Source: an uncultured Sphaerochaeta sp. | GTDB lineage: Bacteria; Spirochaetota; Spirochaetia; Sphaerochaetales; Sphaerochaetaceae | Length of the DNA stretch: 64,000 nt | Reading direction: 5' to 3' | Assembly: GCF_963677315.1 (NCBI RefSeq) | Contig: NZ_OY781939.1 | Span: 186,001-250,000, forward strand | Shown: piece by piece, positions 50,311 to 59,556 of the stretch | How positions within the stretch are numbered: the first letter of the stretch is position 1 | How the letters are laid out: each line of letters begins with the position of its first letter | Notes under the pieces: generated by a model | Told to the model about the DNA's origin: nothing | Databases searched by the model: none | What the model saw: the letters and a program-made list of their open reading frames with translations, nothing else | Position numbers and translations under genes: made by a program

Positions 50311-51816
50311 ATGCGACGTACATTACTAGTAGTACTTTTGCTTGCGATACCGATGATGGTATTTGCAGGAGGAGACGCTGAGAAAGCAGCTCCTGTTAAA
50401 CAGATCCGAGTAGCAGACCAGGTCCCTGGATTGATTACCCCGGGTGTCTGGGATGGTCAGGTATTCTCCATGAACTCATCCATCTATGAGTATCTTATGG
50501 AGATCAATGCAGAAACCGGTGAACTTGATCCTGTGCTTGCAACAAGCTGGGAAACCGACGCTGGTAAGGTCTGGACCTTTAAGCTGAGAGAGGGTGTCAA
50601 GTTCCACAATGGTTCTGATTTTACCGCTGAGGATGTAAAATTCACACTCGAGAGAACCCAGAATCCTGATCTTGGGCATCTGAAGAAGTCTGACTTCGAG
50701 GTTATGGAATCTGTGCGTGTAATTGATGATTACACGGTTGAGGTAACACTCAAAGAGCCTCGCCCGACTTTTGTATATCAGATGACCGACTACAGTATGG
50801 CAATCCTTTCCAGCGAGTATGACTATGACTCCTTTGGTGAGACCAAGCCAATGGGTACTGGTCCTTTCATGATGAGCCAGTTGGTTCCCAAGGAATCAGC
50901 ACTGCTTGAGAAGAATCCGAACTACTGGGTAGAAGGACTTCCCAAGGTTGACCAGCTTGCCATTTACTTTGTAGGCGATATTGATGCCAGCATCTCCATG
51001 CTTGAATCTGATCGTGTAGATGTTGTTCCCTTCATCACCCCAGAGATCAAGCAGCGTCTTGATGGTGTTGATGGCATTTCTGTCATCTCTCCTTACCAGG
51101 AACAGAGATTCATCTCCATGCGTGTAGATGAGGCTCCCTTTGATGACAACCGCGTTCGATTGGCTTTCAAGTATGCCATGGATCCAGAGATAATTGCCCG
51201 CAGTACCGCTAAAATGGAACTGGGCGATGGAGTCTACTATAATGAGACCCCGATCATGAACGCATTGGCTGAGTACAAAGAGTTGCCATTACGTGAGAGA
51301 AACATTGCAAAGGCAAAGGAATTGCTTGCAGAAGCTGGCTATCCTAATGGCTTGAGCACTGAACTCTACTACGCTTCTGACCACCCCTTTGGTAAGGAGC
51401 TCAGCCAGACGGTCAAGGAATTGGCTGCTGAGGCTGGATTCGATATTGAGCTGAAGGGATATACCCGTGACGTCTACCTCTCACAGTATTGGTTGAATGT
51501 TCCCATCTCCCTCACTGGTTGGGGTGGTCGTATTGACCCATCCATGTTGCTTGGACTTGCCTTCAAGGGCGGTGGTCCTTGGAATGAGTCCCATCTGGAT
51601 GCACCTGCTCTCAACGATCTAATCGAAAAGATTTCCGGTGAGGCAGATCCCGATCAGCGCATGGCTTACTATCATGAGCTACAGGAATGGTTCTATGAGA
51701 ATGGTCCTCTGATCAACGTACAGGTTCCGTATCTGGTGGCGATCAATGACAGTGTTGTTGGTTACCGGCAGCCGATTACCATGCTTCCACAATATAAGTA
51801 CATGGATATTCTATGA
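50311..51816 (+). CDS. Peptide/nickel-type ABC transporter receptor (SBP family 5)
   Basis: 501 residues. Signal peptide MRRTLLVVLLLAIPMMVFAGG, then the family 5 fold: WETDAGKVWTFKLREGVKFHNGSDFTAEDVKFTLER is the classical signature, followed by MGTGPFMMSQL, NPNYW and RVRLAFKYAMD. Receptors of this class bind peptides, nickel complexes, oligosaccharides or opines. AGGAGG lies 4 bases before the ATG. First gene of a four-gene operon; the mRNA leader is strongly structured. Confidence 0.92.
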   Translation: MRRTLLVVLLLAIPMMVFAGGDAEKAAPVKQIRVADQVPGLITPGVWDGQVFSMNSSIYEYLMEINAETGELDPVLATSWETDAGKVWTFKLREGVKFHNGSDFTAEDVKFTLERTQNPDLGHLKKSDFEVMESVRVIDDYTVEVTLKEPRPTFVYQMTDYSMAILSSEYDYDSFGETKPMGTGPFMMSQLVPKESALLEKNPNYWVEGLPKVDQLAIYFVGDIDASISMLESDRVDVVPFITPEIKQRLDGVDGISVISPYQEQRFISMRVDEAPFDDNRVRLAFKYAMDPEIIARSTAKMELGDGVYYNETPIMNALAEYKELPLRERNIAKAKELLAEAGYPNGLSTELYYASDHPFGKELSQTVKELAAEAGFDIELKGYTRDVYLSQYWLNVPISLTGWGGRIDPSMLLGLAFKGGGPWNESHLDAPALNDLIEKISGEADPDQRMAYYHELQEWFYENGPLINVQVPYLVAINDSVVGYRQPITMLPQYKYMDIL

Positions 51817-52781
51817 AGAGATTAATGCAAATGTTTCTTCGTCGTCTGGGGTCGCTTATTGCGACCCTGGTCGTCATGTCGTTCATCATCTTCTTGCTTG
51901 TTGAAATCATGCCAGGTGATGTCGCACAAATGATACTGGGCCAGAGTGCCACAGAGGAGGCCGTAGCTTCCCTCCGTGAGGCAAGGGGGCTCAATGATCC
52001 CTTGCTGGAACGCTATGGAAGATGGATCAAAGGCGTAGCGGTCGGTGATTTAGGTGAATCTATCTATATGAAAGGTGTTTCGATCAACTCCATTCTTTGG
52101 AGGAAGGTCGGCCATTCAGTAATTCTAGCCATGACAGCCTTTATCATTTTTGTTCCACTATCTATCTTCTTTGGGGTATTGGCAGGGGTAAAGGAGAAAA
52201 AACCGACAGACTCCATCATTTCATTCTTTGGCTTGGCGACGATGGCCCTCCCTGAGTTTGTTTCCGGTGTTATTCTCATTACCGTCTTTGCTGTCCAGTT
52301 GGACTGGTTTCCCATTGTAAGCGTCATTCCCATCGGGGAAAGTATTTGGCAGAATCTGAACATTGTAATTCTCCCGGCACTATCCATTACGTTTGTAATG
52401 TTCGGATATATCTCGAGAATGCAACGTTCTTCCATGATCACCGTTATGAATTCTGACTACATCAGGGCAGCTACCTTGAAAGGTATGCCGCGCAAGTATG
52501 TCATATTCAGGCATGCGTTGAAAAATGCAATGCTTCCTACAATTACCATTATTGGTATGAATATGGGTTGGTTGTTTGGTGGTCTTGTCGTAGTTGAGAC
52601 GCTCTTTGGGTTCCCAGGGATGGGCTCATTGTTGATGACAGGAATCAAGACAAGAGATGTACCCCTTATTGAGGCTTGTGTGCTCTTGATAACCGTCATC
52701 TACTCACTCTCTACGATGATTACCGACATTATGTATAGCTATCTCAACCCGAGGATCAGATACCAAGGAGGCCAGAAATGA
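51813..52781 (+). CDS. Peptide-type ABC transporter permease (DppB type)
   Basis: 322 residues, six helices, BPD_transp_1 with the EAA loop YIRAATLKGMPRKYVIFRHALKNAMLP. A MIPGD-type motif (MPGDVAQMILG) lies after the first helix as in DppB/OppB proteins. Overlaps the receptor stop by 4 bases and the next permease by 4. Confidence 0.92.
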   Translation: MKRLMQMFLRRLGSLIATLVVMSFIIFLLVEIMPGDVAQMILGQSATEEAVASLREARGLNDPLLERYGRWIKGVAVGDLGESIYMKGVSINSILWRKVGHSVILAMTAFIIFVPLSIFFGVLAGVKEKKPTDSIISFFGLATMALPEFVSGVILITVFAVQLDWFPIVSVIPIGESIWQNLNIVILPALSITFVMFGYISRMQRSSMITVMNSDYIRAATLKGMPRKYVIFRHALKNAMLPTITIIGMNMGWLFGGLVVVETLFGFPGMGSLLMTGIKTRDVPLIEACVLLITVIYSLSTMITDIMYSYLNPRIRYQGGQK

Positions 52782-53608
52782 AGTATTTCTTGTATCAATT
52801 GAAGAAAAGTCCATTGGCCATGGTTGGTATCGCAATCATCTTGTTCTGGTTGATAGCTGCTGCAGTAGGTCCATCCATGATTCCCTTTACGCATACGGCA
52901 ATGGACTCTGAGAATCAGATGGCTTCCCCTGGTGAATACGGTCATGTGTTGGGCACCGATGGGCTTGGCCGCGATATTCTTGCGAGAATTGTCTATGGCA
53001 GTCGATCAATCCTTACCGTAGCACTACTGACTTCCATATTTTCCACATTGGTGGGTATCTTACTTGGGTTTTCAGCAGGGTACTTTGGAGGGAAGCTTGA
53101 TACAGCGTTCCTCAGGGCAATGGATATTCTTATGGCCATTCCTCCCTTGGTATTGTCCATGGTTATCCTTGGTATTCTTGGAGATTCCAGTATTGCGAGC
53201 TTGACGATCATTGTATCCATTGCATTCGTACCTGCTACAGCACGTGTCTCCCGTGGAGTGCTCTTGACAGAAAAGAGCCAAGAGTATGTCTCTGCTGCTC
53301 GTATTCGCGGTGAGAACCATCTCTACATCATGTTTGTTGAGATACTCCCCAATACCATGGGACCCATTATTGTTGAAGCTACTGCACGATTTGCCTATTC
53401 AATTATGATGGTTGCCTCCCTCGGATTTTTGGGAGTTGGATTGCAGCCTCCCACCCCTGACTGGGGTATGATGGTTATCGAGAACAAGCCGGTCATTGCA
53501 CAAGCGCCTTGGGCGGTTCTGTTTCCAGCCTTGGCTATCGCTTCCTTGGTGATTGCCATCTCAATTTTCTCTGACTTTGTCAGTAAGGTATTGATACATG
53601 AACGATAA
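52778..53608 (+). CDS. Peptide-type ABC transporter permease (DppC type)
   Basis: 276 residues, about six helices, with the DppC/OppC N-terminal segment, the HVLGTDGLGRDILARIVYGSR motif and the EAA loop YVSAARIRGENHLYIMFVEILPN. It forms the membrane channel with the DppB-type protein. Overlaps both neighbours (4 and 11 bases). Confidence 0.92.
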   Translation: MKYFLYQLKKSPLAMVGIAIILFWLIAAAVGPSMIPFTHTAMDSENQMASPGEYGHVLGTDGLGRDILARIVYGSRSILTVALLTSIFSTLVGILLGFSAGYFGGKLDTAFLRAMDILMAIPPLVLSMVILGILGDSSIASLTIIVSIAFVPATARVSRGVLLTEKSQEYVSAARIRGENHLYIMFVEILPNTMGPIIVEATARFAYSIMMVASLGFLGVGLQPPTPDWGMMVIENKPVIAQAPWAVLFPALAIASLVIAISIFSDFVSKVLIHER

Positions 53609-55583
53609 TATTTTAGAAATTGAAAACCTCCATGTTCGATTCAACACCTTTGATGGGACCTTTTCTGCAGTCAACAATGTGTCCTTGAATCTGGAATACA
53701 GTGAATCGATTGGCATCATAGGTGAATCTGGTTGTGGAAAGAGTACCCTCGCATTCACCGTAATGCGCTACCTTGCAAGTAATGCAGAGGTAGAGGGAGC
53801 TATCCGTTTCAAGGGTGATAATTTGCTCGAGAAATCGGAAAAAGATATGGAATCTGTTCGTGGTAATAGAATTGCCATGGTTTTCCAGAACCCATACTCC
53901 TCCCTCAATCCTTCCCTTACCATTGGTTTTCAGCTTGATGAAGTGGGAATGCACCACCAGAAGCTGAACAAGGCAAAGGCAAGGAAAGCAACGATTGAAG
54001 CTTTGGAGATGATGAACCTTGGAGACCCCAAGGGCATTGTGAGAAGGTACCCTCACCAGGTGAGTGGTGGAATCCAGCAGAGAATCTGTATTGCGATGGC
54101 TTTGCTTTGCAAGCCGGACCTTATGATTCTTGATGAACCGACCACTGCCTTGGATGTTACTACAGAGGCTGTCATCCTTGATTCTATTGCAGAACTCAGG
54201 GATAAGCTGAAGATGTCCATGATCTATATCTCGCATGATATTGGTGTTATCAATAAAGTAGCTGAGAATATCGTGGTTATGTACAGTGGTGAGATTGTCG
54301 AGAGCGGTCCCAAACAGCAAATATTTGAGAATCCTGTACACCCATATACCCGTGCCTTGATCAATTGTATGCCCCGAGGTGGGGTAGTGAAGGAAAAGAC
54401 GAAGCTGAACACCATCCCCGGTTATGTGAAGAAACGTGGGGCTGATGAAGGTGGCTGTCCGTTTGCTGACAGGTGTGATAAGAAGAACGATACCTGTATC
54501 AGTGAATACGGGATTAAGAAGATAGAAGGGGCCCACTTTGCTGCCTGCGATCGTGCGTATGCTGAGGATATCCCTGACAAACTGAAGGTGCGACTTACGC
54601 CAACTGCACGCAAGGATGATCCGGATTTTGACAGTGAGAAAGATCTGTTGAAGGTTGAGAACTTACATAAGATTTATGGCAGCAGACGTAAAGTATATGC
54701 AGTCAATGGCATTGAGTTCTCAGTCAAACCGCATTCCATTCTTGGTATTGTAGGTGAATCTGGATGTGGTAAATCCACTACCGGACATATGGTCAGTGGC
54801 TTGTTCCCACCATCCAAGGGAAGGATTCTCTTTGGGGATACTGATATTTCCATTGGTTGGAATAAGCGGGACAAGGAGACGCTGAAGAACATTCAGCTCA
54901 TCTTCCAGAATCCTGGGCGGAGTCTCAATCCTTCCCACACCGTTGAAAAGATCATTGGTCGAACCATGCAGAAGCTTGCAAACATCAATGATGCGAATGA
55001 GCGGCGTGAGAAGATTATCGATATTCTTAGAAAGGTTGACTTGGGTAAGGAATATTTGGAGAAGAAACCTCGTCAGCTCAGTGGAGGGGAGCAACAGCGT
55101 GTGGCTATTGCACGATCACTCTCCATCTCTCCAAACCTGATTGTCTGTGATGAGCCAACCAGTGCACTTGACGTCTCTGTCCAGGCATCGGTACTCAACC
55201 TGCTCAATGACCTACAGGTGGACACCCATGTTGCCTACTTGTTCATATCGCATGACCTGAATGTCATCAACTACCTCAGTGATTACATCATGGTCATGTA
55301 TGCAGGAAAGATTGCTGAATATGGCAAACGGGATGAGGTGATGGACAACTCCCACCACCCATATACCGAGGCACTGCTCTCAGCAGTTCCCGAGGTTGAC
55401 CCGACAAAGCAGAAGGAGATCATTGAACTGGAAGGAATGCTTCCTGATCCTGCAAAGAAGGTGAAGGGGTGTCCGTTCGCTGGTCGATGTCACAAACAGG
55501 TAGGTGAGATTTGCGAGAAGGAGTATCCACCCATGGTGCGCCTCTCCGAGGATCACTACTACTTCTGCCACATCAAGCCGTAG
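53598..55583 (+). CDS. Fused DppD-DppF ATPase of the peptide-type ABC transporter
   Basis: 661 residues made of two full ATPases that are usually separate proteins. Domain 1 (about 1-330): Walker A GESGCGKST at ~42-50, VSGGIQQRICIAMAL, LMILDEPTTALDV, and the peptide-importer Cys motif in GCPFADRCDKKNDTC. Domain 2 (about 340-661): GESGCGKST near 385, LSGGEQQRVAIARSL, IVCDEPTSALDVS, and GCPFAGRCHK...C. Both active sites look intact. The fusion fixes the heterodimer stoichiometry. Last gene of the operon. Confidence 0.92.
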   Translation: MNDNILEIENLHVRFNTFDGTFSAVNNVSLNLEYSESIGIIGESGCGKSTLAFTVMRYLASNAEVEGAIRFKGDNLLEKSEKDMESVRGNRIAMVFQNPYSSLNPSLTIGFQLDEVGMHHQKLNKAKARKATIEALEMMNLGDPKGIVRRYPHQVSGGIQQRICIAMALLCKPDLMILDEPTTALDVTTEAVILDSIAELRDKLKMSMIYISHDIGVINKVAENIVVMYSGEIVESGPKQQIFENPVHPYTRALINCMPRGGVVKEKTKLNTIPGYVKKRGADEGGCPFADRCDKKNDTCISEYGIKKIEGAHFAACDRAYAEDIPDKLKVRLTPTARKDDPDFDSEKDLLKVENLHKIYGSRRKVYAVNGIEFSVKPHSILGIVGESGCGKSTTGHMVSGLFPPSKGRILFGDTDISIGWNKRDKETLKNIQLIFQNPGRSLNPSHTVEKIIGRTMQKLANINDANERREKIIDILRKVDLGKEYLEKKPRQLSGGEQQRVAIARSLSISPNLIVCDEPTSALDVSVQASVLNLLNDLQVDTHVAYLFISHDLNVINYLSDYIMVMYAGKIAEYGKRDEVMDNSHHPYTEALLSAVPEVDPTKQKEIIELEGMLPDPAKKVKGCPFAGRCHKQVGEICEKEYPPMVRLSEDHYYFCHIKP

Positions 55584-55609
55584 GGAATCGTTAAAAATTG
55601 TCGAGAAAG

Positions 55610-55646
55610 GGATCATTGGTCTAAAAAACCGATGATCCTTTTCCTT
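55610..55646 (+). terminator. Terminator of the peptide-type ABC operon
   Basis: An 11-bp stem (GGATCATTGGT / ACCGATGATCC, one G-T pair) with a 7-base A-rich loop, then TTTTCCTT. Confidence 0.75.
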
Positions 55647-55710
55647 GATGTAACTATCTATATGTAATAACGAGTGATGCAATTAATCATAGATGATTAA
55701 GTATGTCTCT

Positions 55711-56157
55711 CTAGTGCCTTAATTGCCTTACATGCTGTTTCAGCCTACGGATCTGTGTCCGTACGAAGATTACCGTAGGAGAAGGGACAGTAGAGAAGGT
55801 AACCCATCTTGCTTCAGAGAATTCAGAGATGTAGGGTGGTGTTGCCTGATTCTTGAGTTGATATGTATAGACTCGGTAGTGAAAACCTGGTACATCAAGC
55901 GACCAGAGAAGCAACATGTTCTCTGGGTATGGAACGTATATTCCCACTTCTTCATGGCATTCCCTTATTGCTGTCTCTTTGTAGGAAATCTTTCCCTTGG
56001 TATCATACCCATCTCTTGCTTTCTCCCATGTCCCTCCAGGGAAAGACCACCTATGGTTTTGAGGCGGCATGGAACGTTTTCCCATTAGGAAAGATACTTC
56101 ATCTGTCTCAGTGATCATCCAGAATATGATTCCAGCTCCGTGGTATGGTAGATGCAT
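55711..56157 (-). CDS. Nudix hydrolase
   Basis: 148 residues. Nudix fold with a recognisable box: WSFPGGTWEKARDG, then an insertion of about 9 residues, then ETAIRECHEEVGI containing the metal-binding RExxEE core. The insertion lengthens the loop between the GG turn and the catalytic helix compared with the normal G-x5-E-x7-REUxEExGU spacing, as seen in some coenzyme or dinucleotide pyrophosphatases. Substrate unknown. GAGGAG lies 8 bases before the ATG. Single gene. Confidence 0.85.
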   Translation of the reverse strand: MHLPYHGAGIIFWMITETDEVSFLMGKRSMPPQNHRWSFPGGTWEKARDGYDTKGKISYKETAIRECHEEVGIYVPYPENMLLLWSLDVPGFHYRVYTYQLKNQATPPYISEFSEARWVTFSTVPSPTVIFVRTQIRRLKQHVRQLRH

Positions 56158-56308
56158 GTATAGGTCTCCTCATTTCAGTATACAGGAATGAGTTTCCTCA
56201 AGGGCAATAAACTGCCACTTCTTTCAGGAATATACATATCATGGATATTGTCAGATTATTAGTTCAGATTATACTGAGAGTATCCTGGTAGTGACGTGGG
56301 AGGTGCTT

Positions 56309-57301
56309 ATGAGAAGCCTCGTTCGTTTTCTTTGCCTTGGTATTCTGGTCAGTTTCATTTCTCTTGCACTTGGATGTAACCTTGGTTCAGGTGAAACAGT
56401 GGAAATTACACTGAATGCGGTGGTTACCGGAGAGGGGACGGTTGAAAGAACTGTGGACGAATACCCATGGGAATCGGTAAACATCTCTCCGTCCTCGTAT
56501 AAAATGCTTATCACCTATTTTGCCTTGGAACGTGATGATGGATTGAAAGTCACATTGGTGGATGATGAGAGCGCAGAACTTCTTGATTTTTCAGGTTCTG
56601 TTGGGGCTGATGGACTTTTCCTTGCCAGGAAAGCAATACCGACTGGTACCTATGTGGCCTATGAGATGAGCTTCACCTACCTGGAGATGGATGTATTGTG
56701 TTCCTTCAATGTTCCTTCCTGGTCGACAGATGCTGCCCACGCTCTGGTAACAGATACTCATGATGCAGGTGGTTCCCCCTCCCCTGGTAGCTACACCATC
56801 CGTCAGTATTTCAATGTTGATGGACAGTTCCAGAAACGGGACATGGTAGTAAATGCAGGGACCGAGGAATCGCCCAACTGGGTATGGATGAGAAGGGAAC
56901 TGGAGAATTCAGAGGGAAACAGAAAGTTCTTCCTTGATCAGGAAACACATCCCTACCAAGGATGTATCGACCTCTTTGCTGATGAGGATTTCTGGGGTGC
57001 AAACGATACATTGGATGATGAAGATCCCGAGATCATCATAGAGAGTGGCAACACTGCCGGTGGTCTGGATGCAAAGATCACTACCTTTACTGTCACGGTG
57101 CCAAAGACCCTCCTGATAACAGTTGATGTAACCAGCTCCTTTAATTTCTGGGAAGACTCCACCAATAGTACCTATTACAACGGCACCCTCGACTTTGGAC
57201 CATCATATGATGAGATTCCCATAGGTGAGGGTGCTATCGAATATTTTGGGGATAAAGGGTTCCACCCCTTTATGCCGAAGTTCAATCTGAAAATGCTGTA
57301 G
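56309..57301 (+). CDS. Unknown lipoprotein, beta-rich
   Basis: 330 residues from the ATG at 56309 (GGGAGG 5 bases upstream; a GTG at 56291 is less likely). Lipobox LALGC. The mature part shows strand-like stretches (VEITLNAVVTGEGTVERTV, MLITYFALERDDGLKVTLVDDE, KITTFTVTVPKTLLITVDVTSSFNFWED) and acidic loops, as in surface beta-sandwich lipoproteins that carry DUF4382-like folds. No catalytic motif. I do not recognise the family with certainty. Convergent with the DsrE gene. Confidence 0.65.
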   Translation: MRSLVRFLCLGILVSFISLALGCNLGSGETVEITLNAVVTGEGTVERTVDEYPWESVNISPSSYKMLITYFALERDDGLKVTLVDDESAELLDFSGSVGADGLFLARKAIPTGTYVAYEMSFTYLEMDVLCSFNVPSWSTDAAHALVTDTHDAGGSPSPGSYTIRQYFNVDGQFQKRDMVVNAGTEESPNWVWMRRELENSEGNRKFFLDQETHPYQGCIDLFADEDFWGANDTLDDEDPEIIIESGNTAGGLDAKITTFTVTVPKTLLITVDVTSSFNFWEDSTNSTYYNGTLDFGPSYDEIPIGEGAIEYFGDKGFHPFMPKFNLKML

Positions 57302-57306
57302 AGCAC

Positions 57307-57666
57307 TTAGAATGTGAGTACCTTGTCGCTGTCGGCAGTCCACTCAGCAAGGGCCGCCATGGTGGATTTCTCAGCGCCTGCAAAATATGGTTCGTTCTTA
57401 TGGATACCACAACGGGCCATACAAGTTCCACAAACCCTTACTTGAACACCCTTTGCGATCAGGTCACGAAGCATCTGCGATAGGTCCTGGTCATACTCGA
57501 GTGGCTTCTTGTTTGAATCACGGGCAAGATCGACAGAATCATTCATCAGGAAGATTCGCACTGTATGACCTGTTACCTGCAGTTGTCCAGCAAGACGTAG
57601 GGCATTCCACGTTACATCGCTCCCATCATAGGGAGCATGATTGAAAATCATAAGAATACTGCTCAT
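57307..57666 (-). CDS. DsrE/YchN-family protein
   Basis: 119 residues. DsrE-like Rossmann-type fold: ILMIFNHAPYDGSDVTWNALRLAGQLQVTGHTVRIFLMNDSV and, near residue 80, a cysteine cluster VCGTCMARCGI. DsrE relatives relay sulfur as persulfides or form small oligomers of unknown role; the clustered cysteines keep a redox or sulfur function possible. Its ATG overlaps the stop of the acetolactate-synthase-type gene by 4 bases, so both are made from one mRNA. This partnership is unusual. Confidence 0.85.
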   Translation of the reverse strand: MSSILMIFNHAPYDGSDVTWNALRLAGQLQVTGHTVRIFLMNDSVDLARDSNKKPLEYDQDLSQMLRDLIAKGVQVRVCGTCMARCGIHKNEPYFAGAEKSTMAALAEWTADSDKVLTF

Positions 57667-59390
57667 ATTGTTTCCTTTTCCTTTATAAATGGACCAAGGT
57701 CCATATCTGCATAGGAAGCACCAGGTCTTACAACCGGGTACAGCACTTCCTTACGGTCGGTAATCACCTCAAGCAAGCATGGTCCAGTGCTCTCGAACCA
57801 TTCCTTGAGCGCAGGAGCAATGTCCTCTTTCTTTTCAATTCTTCTGCTAAAGGAGAAACCACACAGGTCTGCCATCTTCGCAAAATTGACATCTTCATTT
57901 CTACAAGTTGCAGAGTGACGACCTTCATATGCAGCATCCTCAAGATTGTAGACCATCCCATCGGCATGGTTGTTCAGGAGGAGTATCTTGATGGGAAGGC
58001 AGTTGGTTCCTATCGTGAAGAGCTCACCCATATTCATCCTGAAACTTCCGTCCCCGTCCACTACGATTACCTGTTTATCCATATTGGCGTGTACTGCTCC
58101 AACAGCAAGGGGCATTCCACTTCCCATGGTCCCAAAGGCACCACAGGTGAGAAAAGAACGCGGCCTTTGGCATCGAATGTACTGAGCAGAGAACAGCTGA
58201 TGATTACCAACCCCTGTGGTGATGATGGTAGATTCGTCGATAAGCGTATCCAAGGTACGTAAGACCTCTGCCATCTGAATTGTAGTTGCTTCAGTATTGT
58301 AGGCAAGAGGCCAACGTCGCTTCAGTGCTGCTGCATGCTCTCTCCACGTATCAATGGTGATCCTGAGGTCATGGGTATCAGCCCAATCGCAGAGGTCATG
58401 AAGAATGGTTGCAGCATCTCCAATGAAAGAGAACACTGGTCGTCTTTCTCCCCGAATTTGTTGCACCTTGTCGGCATGGATGTCGATGAACGCAATCTTC
58501 GCCTGAATGGCAAAGCCAACTTTTTCCGCAACTCGGTCATCCCACCGGACTCCAATGGCGAGAAAGAGGTCGTTCTCCTGGATGATCTTGTTGGCGGCAG
58601 GTGTGCCGAACATACCAAGCATCCCAAGATTGGTATCCTCACGCTCACTCACCACCCCTTTGGCCATCAAGGTGTTTACTGATGGGATCGAAAACCTTGC
58701 ATTGAATCGTCTTATGGCTTCACTGCCACGTGCACTGTTAAGCCCACCACCCAAATACAAGAGTGGGTGATCAGCCTCCATCAACAGGTCGAAAAATTGT
58801 TTGCATTGTGAAGCGGAGAGATGGACATCCTGATCATAAATGGTGCTGAACTGTTCAAGGGGGAGTGCTTCATACCCGGCTGCTTTCTGTTGCAGGTTCA
58901 TGGGAAGGTCGATGACTACCGGTCCACGTTTACCTGATTGTACCAGGAAGTAAGCATCCTTGATCACCTTTTCAAGGTTGTTCAAAGCTTTAACGGAGTA
59001 CACTTTTTTGGCTGTGGGGCCAAAAACTGAGGCGACATCAATATGCTGGAACGAATCAGTACCAAGCTTGTGCTCTGGTACCTGTCCAGCTATTACCACC
59101 AGGGGAATGCTGTCAGCGTAGCTGTCAGCCACAGCTGTCAGTGCATTGGTGATGGCCGGGCCGCTGGTTACAATGGCAATCCCGACCCGCTCACTGCTCC
59201 TCGAGTATCCTGCAGCACTGAAGGCCGCACACTGCTCATTGGCATTCACGACAATCTTTATCGAGCTCTTTGCTAGCTCATCCATGACCGGCAGAATAGC
59301 CGCTCCTGTATATCCGAAGATATACTGTACACCCAGATCCTCAAGGCTTCGTGCAATAATCTCTGCTCCGGTTTTGAGTTGTTTAGCCAT
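57663..59390 (-). CDS. Acetolactate-synthase-type ThDP enzyme
   Basis: 575 residues, full length. PYR domain with the catalytic Glu in NEQCAAFSAAGYSR (about residue 52), VTSGPAITNALTAVADSYADSIPLVVIAGQV, a FQHIDVASV segment; central FAD-type domain; PP domain with the ThDP/Mg motif GDGSFRMNMGEL...LLNNH. The general pattern matches acetolactate synthase large subunits (pyruvate condensation in branched amino acid or acetoin routes), but the stretch after LLNNH (ADGMVYNLEDAAYEG) lacks the Trp of classical AHAS. No regulatory small subunit gene adjoins; instead a DsrE gene overlaps it. Other members of the ThDP group remain possible. AAGGAG lies 6 bases before the ATG. Confidence 0.82.
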   Translation of the reverse strand: MAKQLKTGAEIIARSLEDLGVQYIFGYTGAAILPVMDELAKSSIKIVVNANEQCAAFSAAGYSRSSERVGIAIVTSGPAITNALTAVADSYADSIPLVVIAGQVPEHKLGTDSFQHIDVASVFGPTAKKVYSVKALNNLEKVIKDAYFLVQSGKRGPVVIDLPMNLQQKAAGYEALPLEQFSTIYDQDVHLSASQCKQFFDLLMEADHPLLYLGGGLNSARGSEAIRRFNARFSIPSVNTLMAKGVVSEREDTNLGMLGMFGTPAANKIIQENDLFLAIGVRWDDRVAEKVGFAIQAKIAFIDIHADKVQQIRGERRPVFSFIGDAATILHDLCDWADTHDLRITIDTWREHAAALKRRWPLAYNTEATTIQMAEVLRTLDTLIDESTIITTGVGNHQLFSAQYIRCQRPRSFLTCGAFGTMGSGMPLAVGAVHANMDKQVIVVDGDGSFRMNMGELFTIGTNCLPIKILLLNNHADGMVYNLEDAAYEGRHSATCRNEDVNFAKMADLCGFSFSRRIEKKEDIAPALKEWFESTGPCLLEVITDRKEVLYPVVRPGASYADMDLGPFIKEKETI

Positions 59391-59556
59391 AGTGGACTCC
59401 TTTTTGGCATGCTAAAGAAATCTACACAAACAGTCAATTCTGTCGAACTGCCATAAGTTCTTTTTGCGCAAATAATGAAAAAACGGATAAGCAATGCTGT
59501 TTTTAGATTTCATATTTTTCTTTTCTCTAGTGGTAAAAGCTGTGGTACGCTTGGGC

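Noticed and set aside
59494..59556. Hydrophobic N-terminal extension of the photolyase that could look like a signal anchor
   Set aside because: Class II photolyases are cytoplasmic and the family starts at about the Met at 59557; the upstream codons are AT-rich leader sequence.
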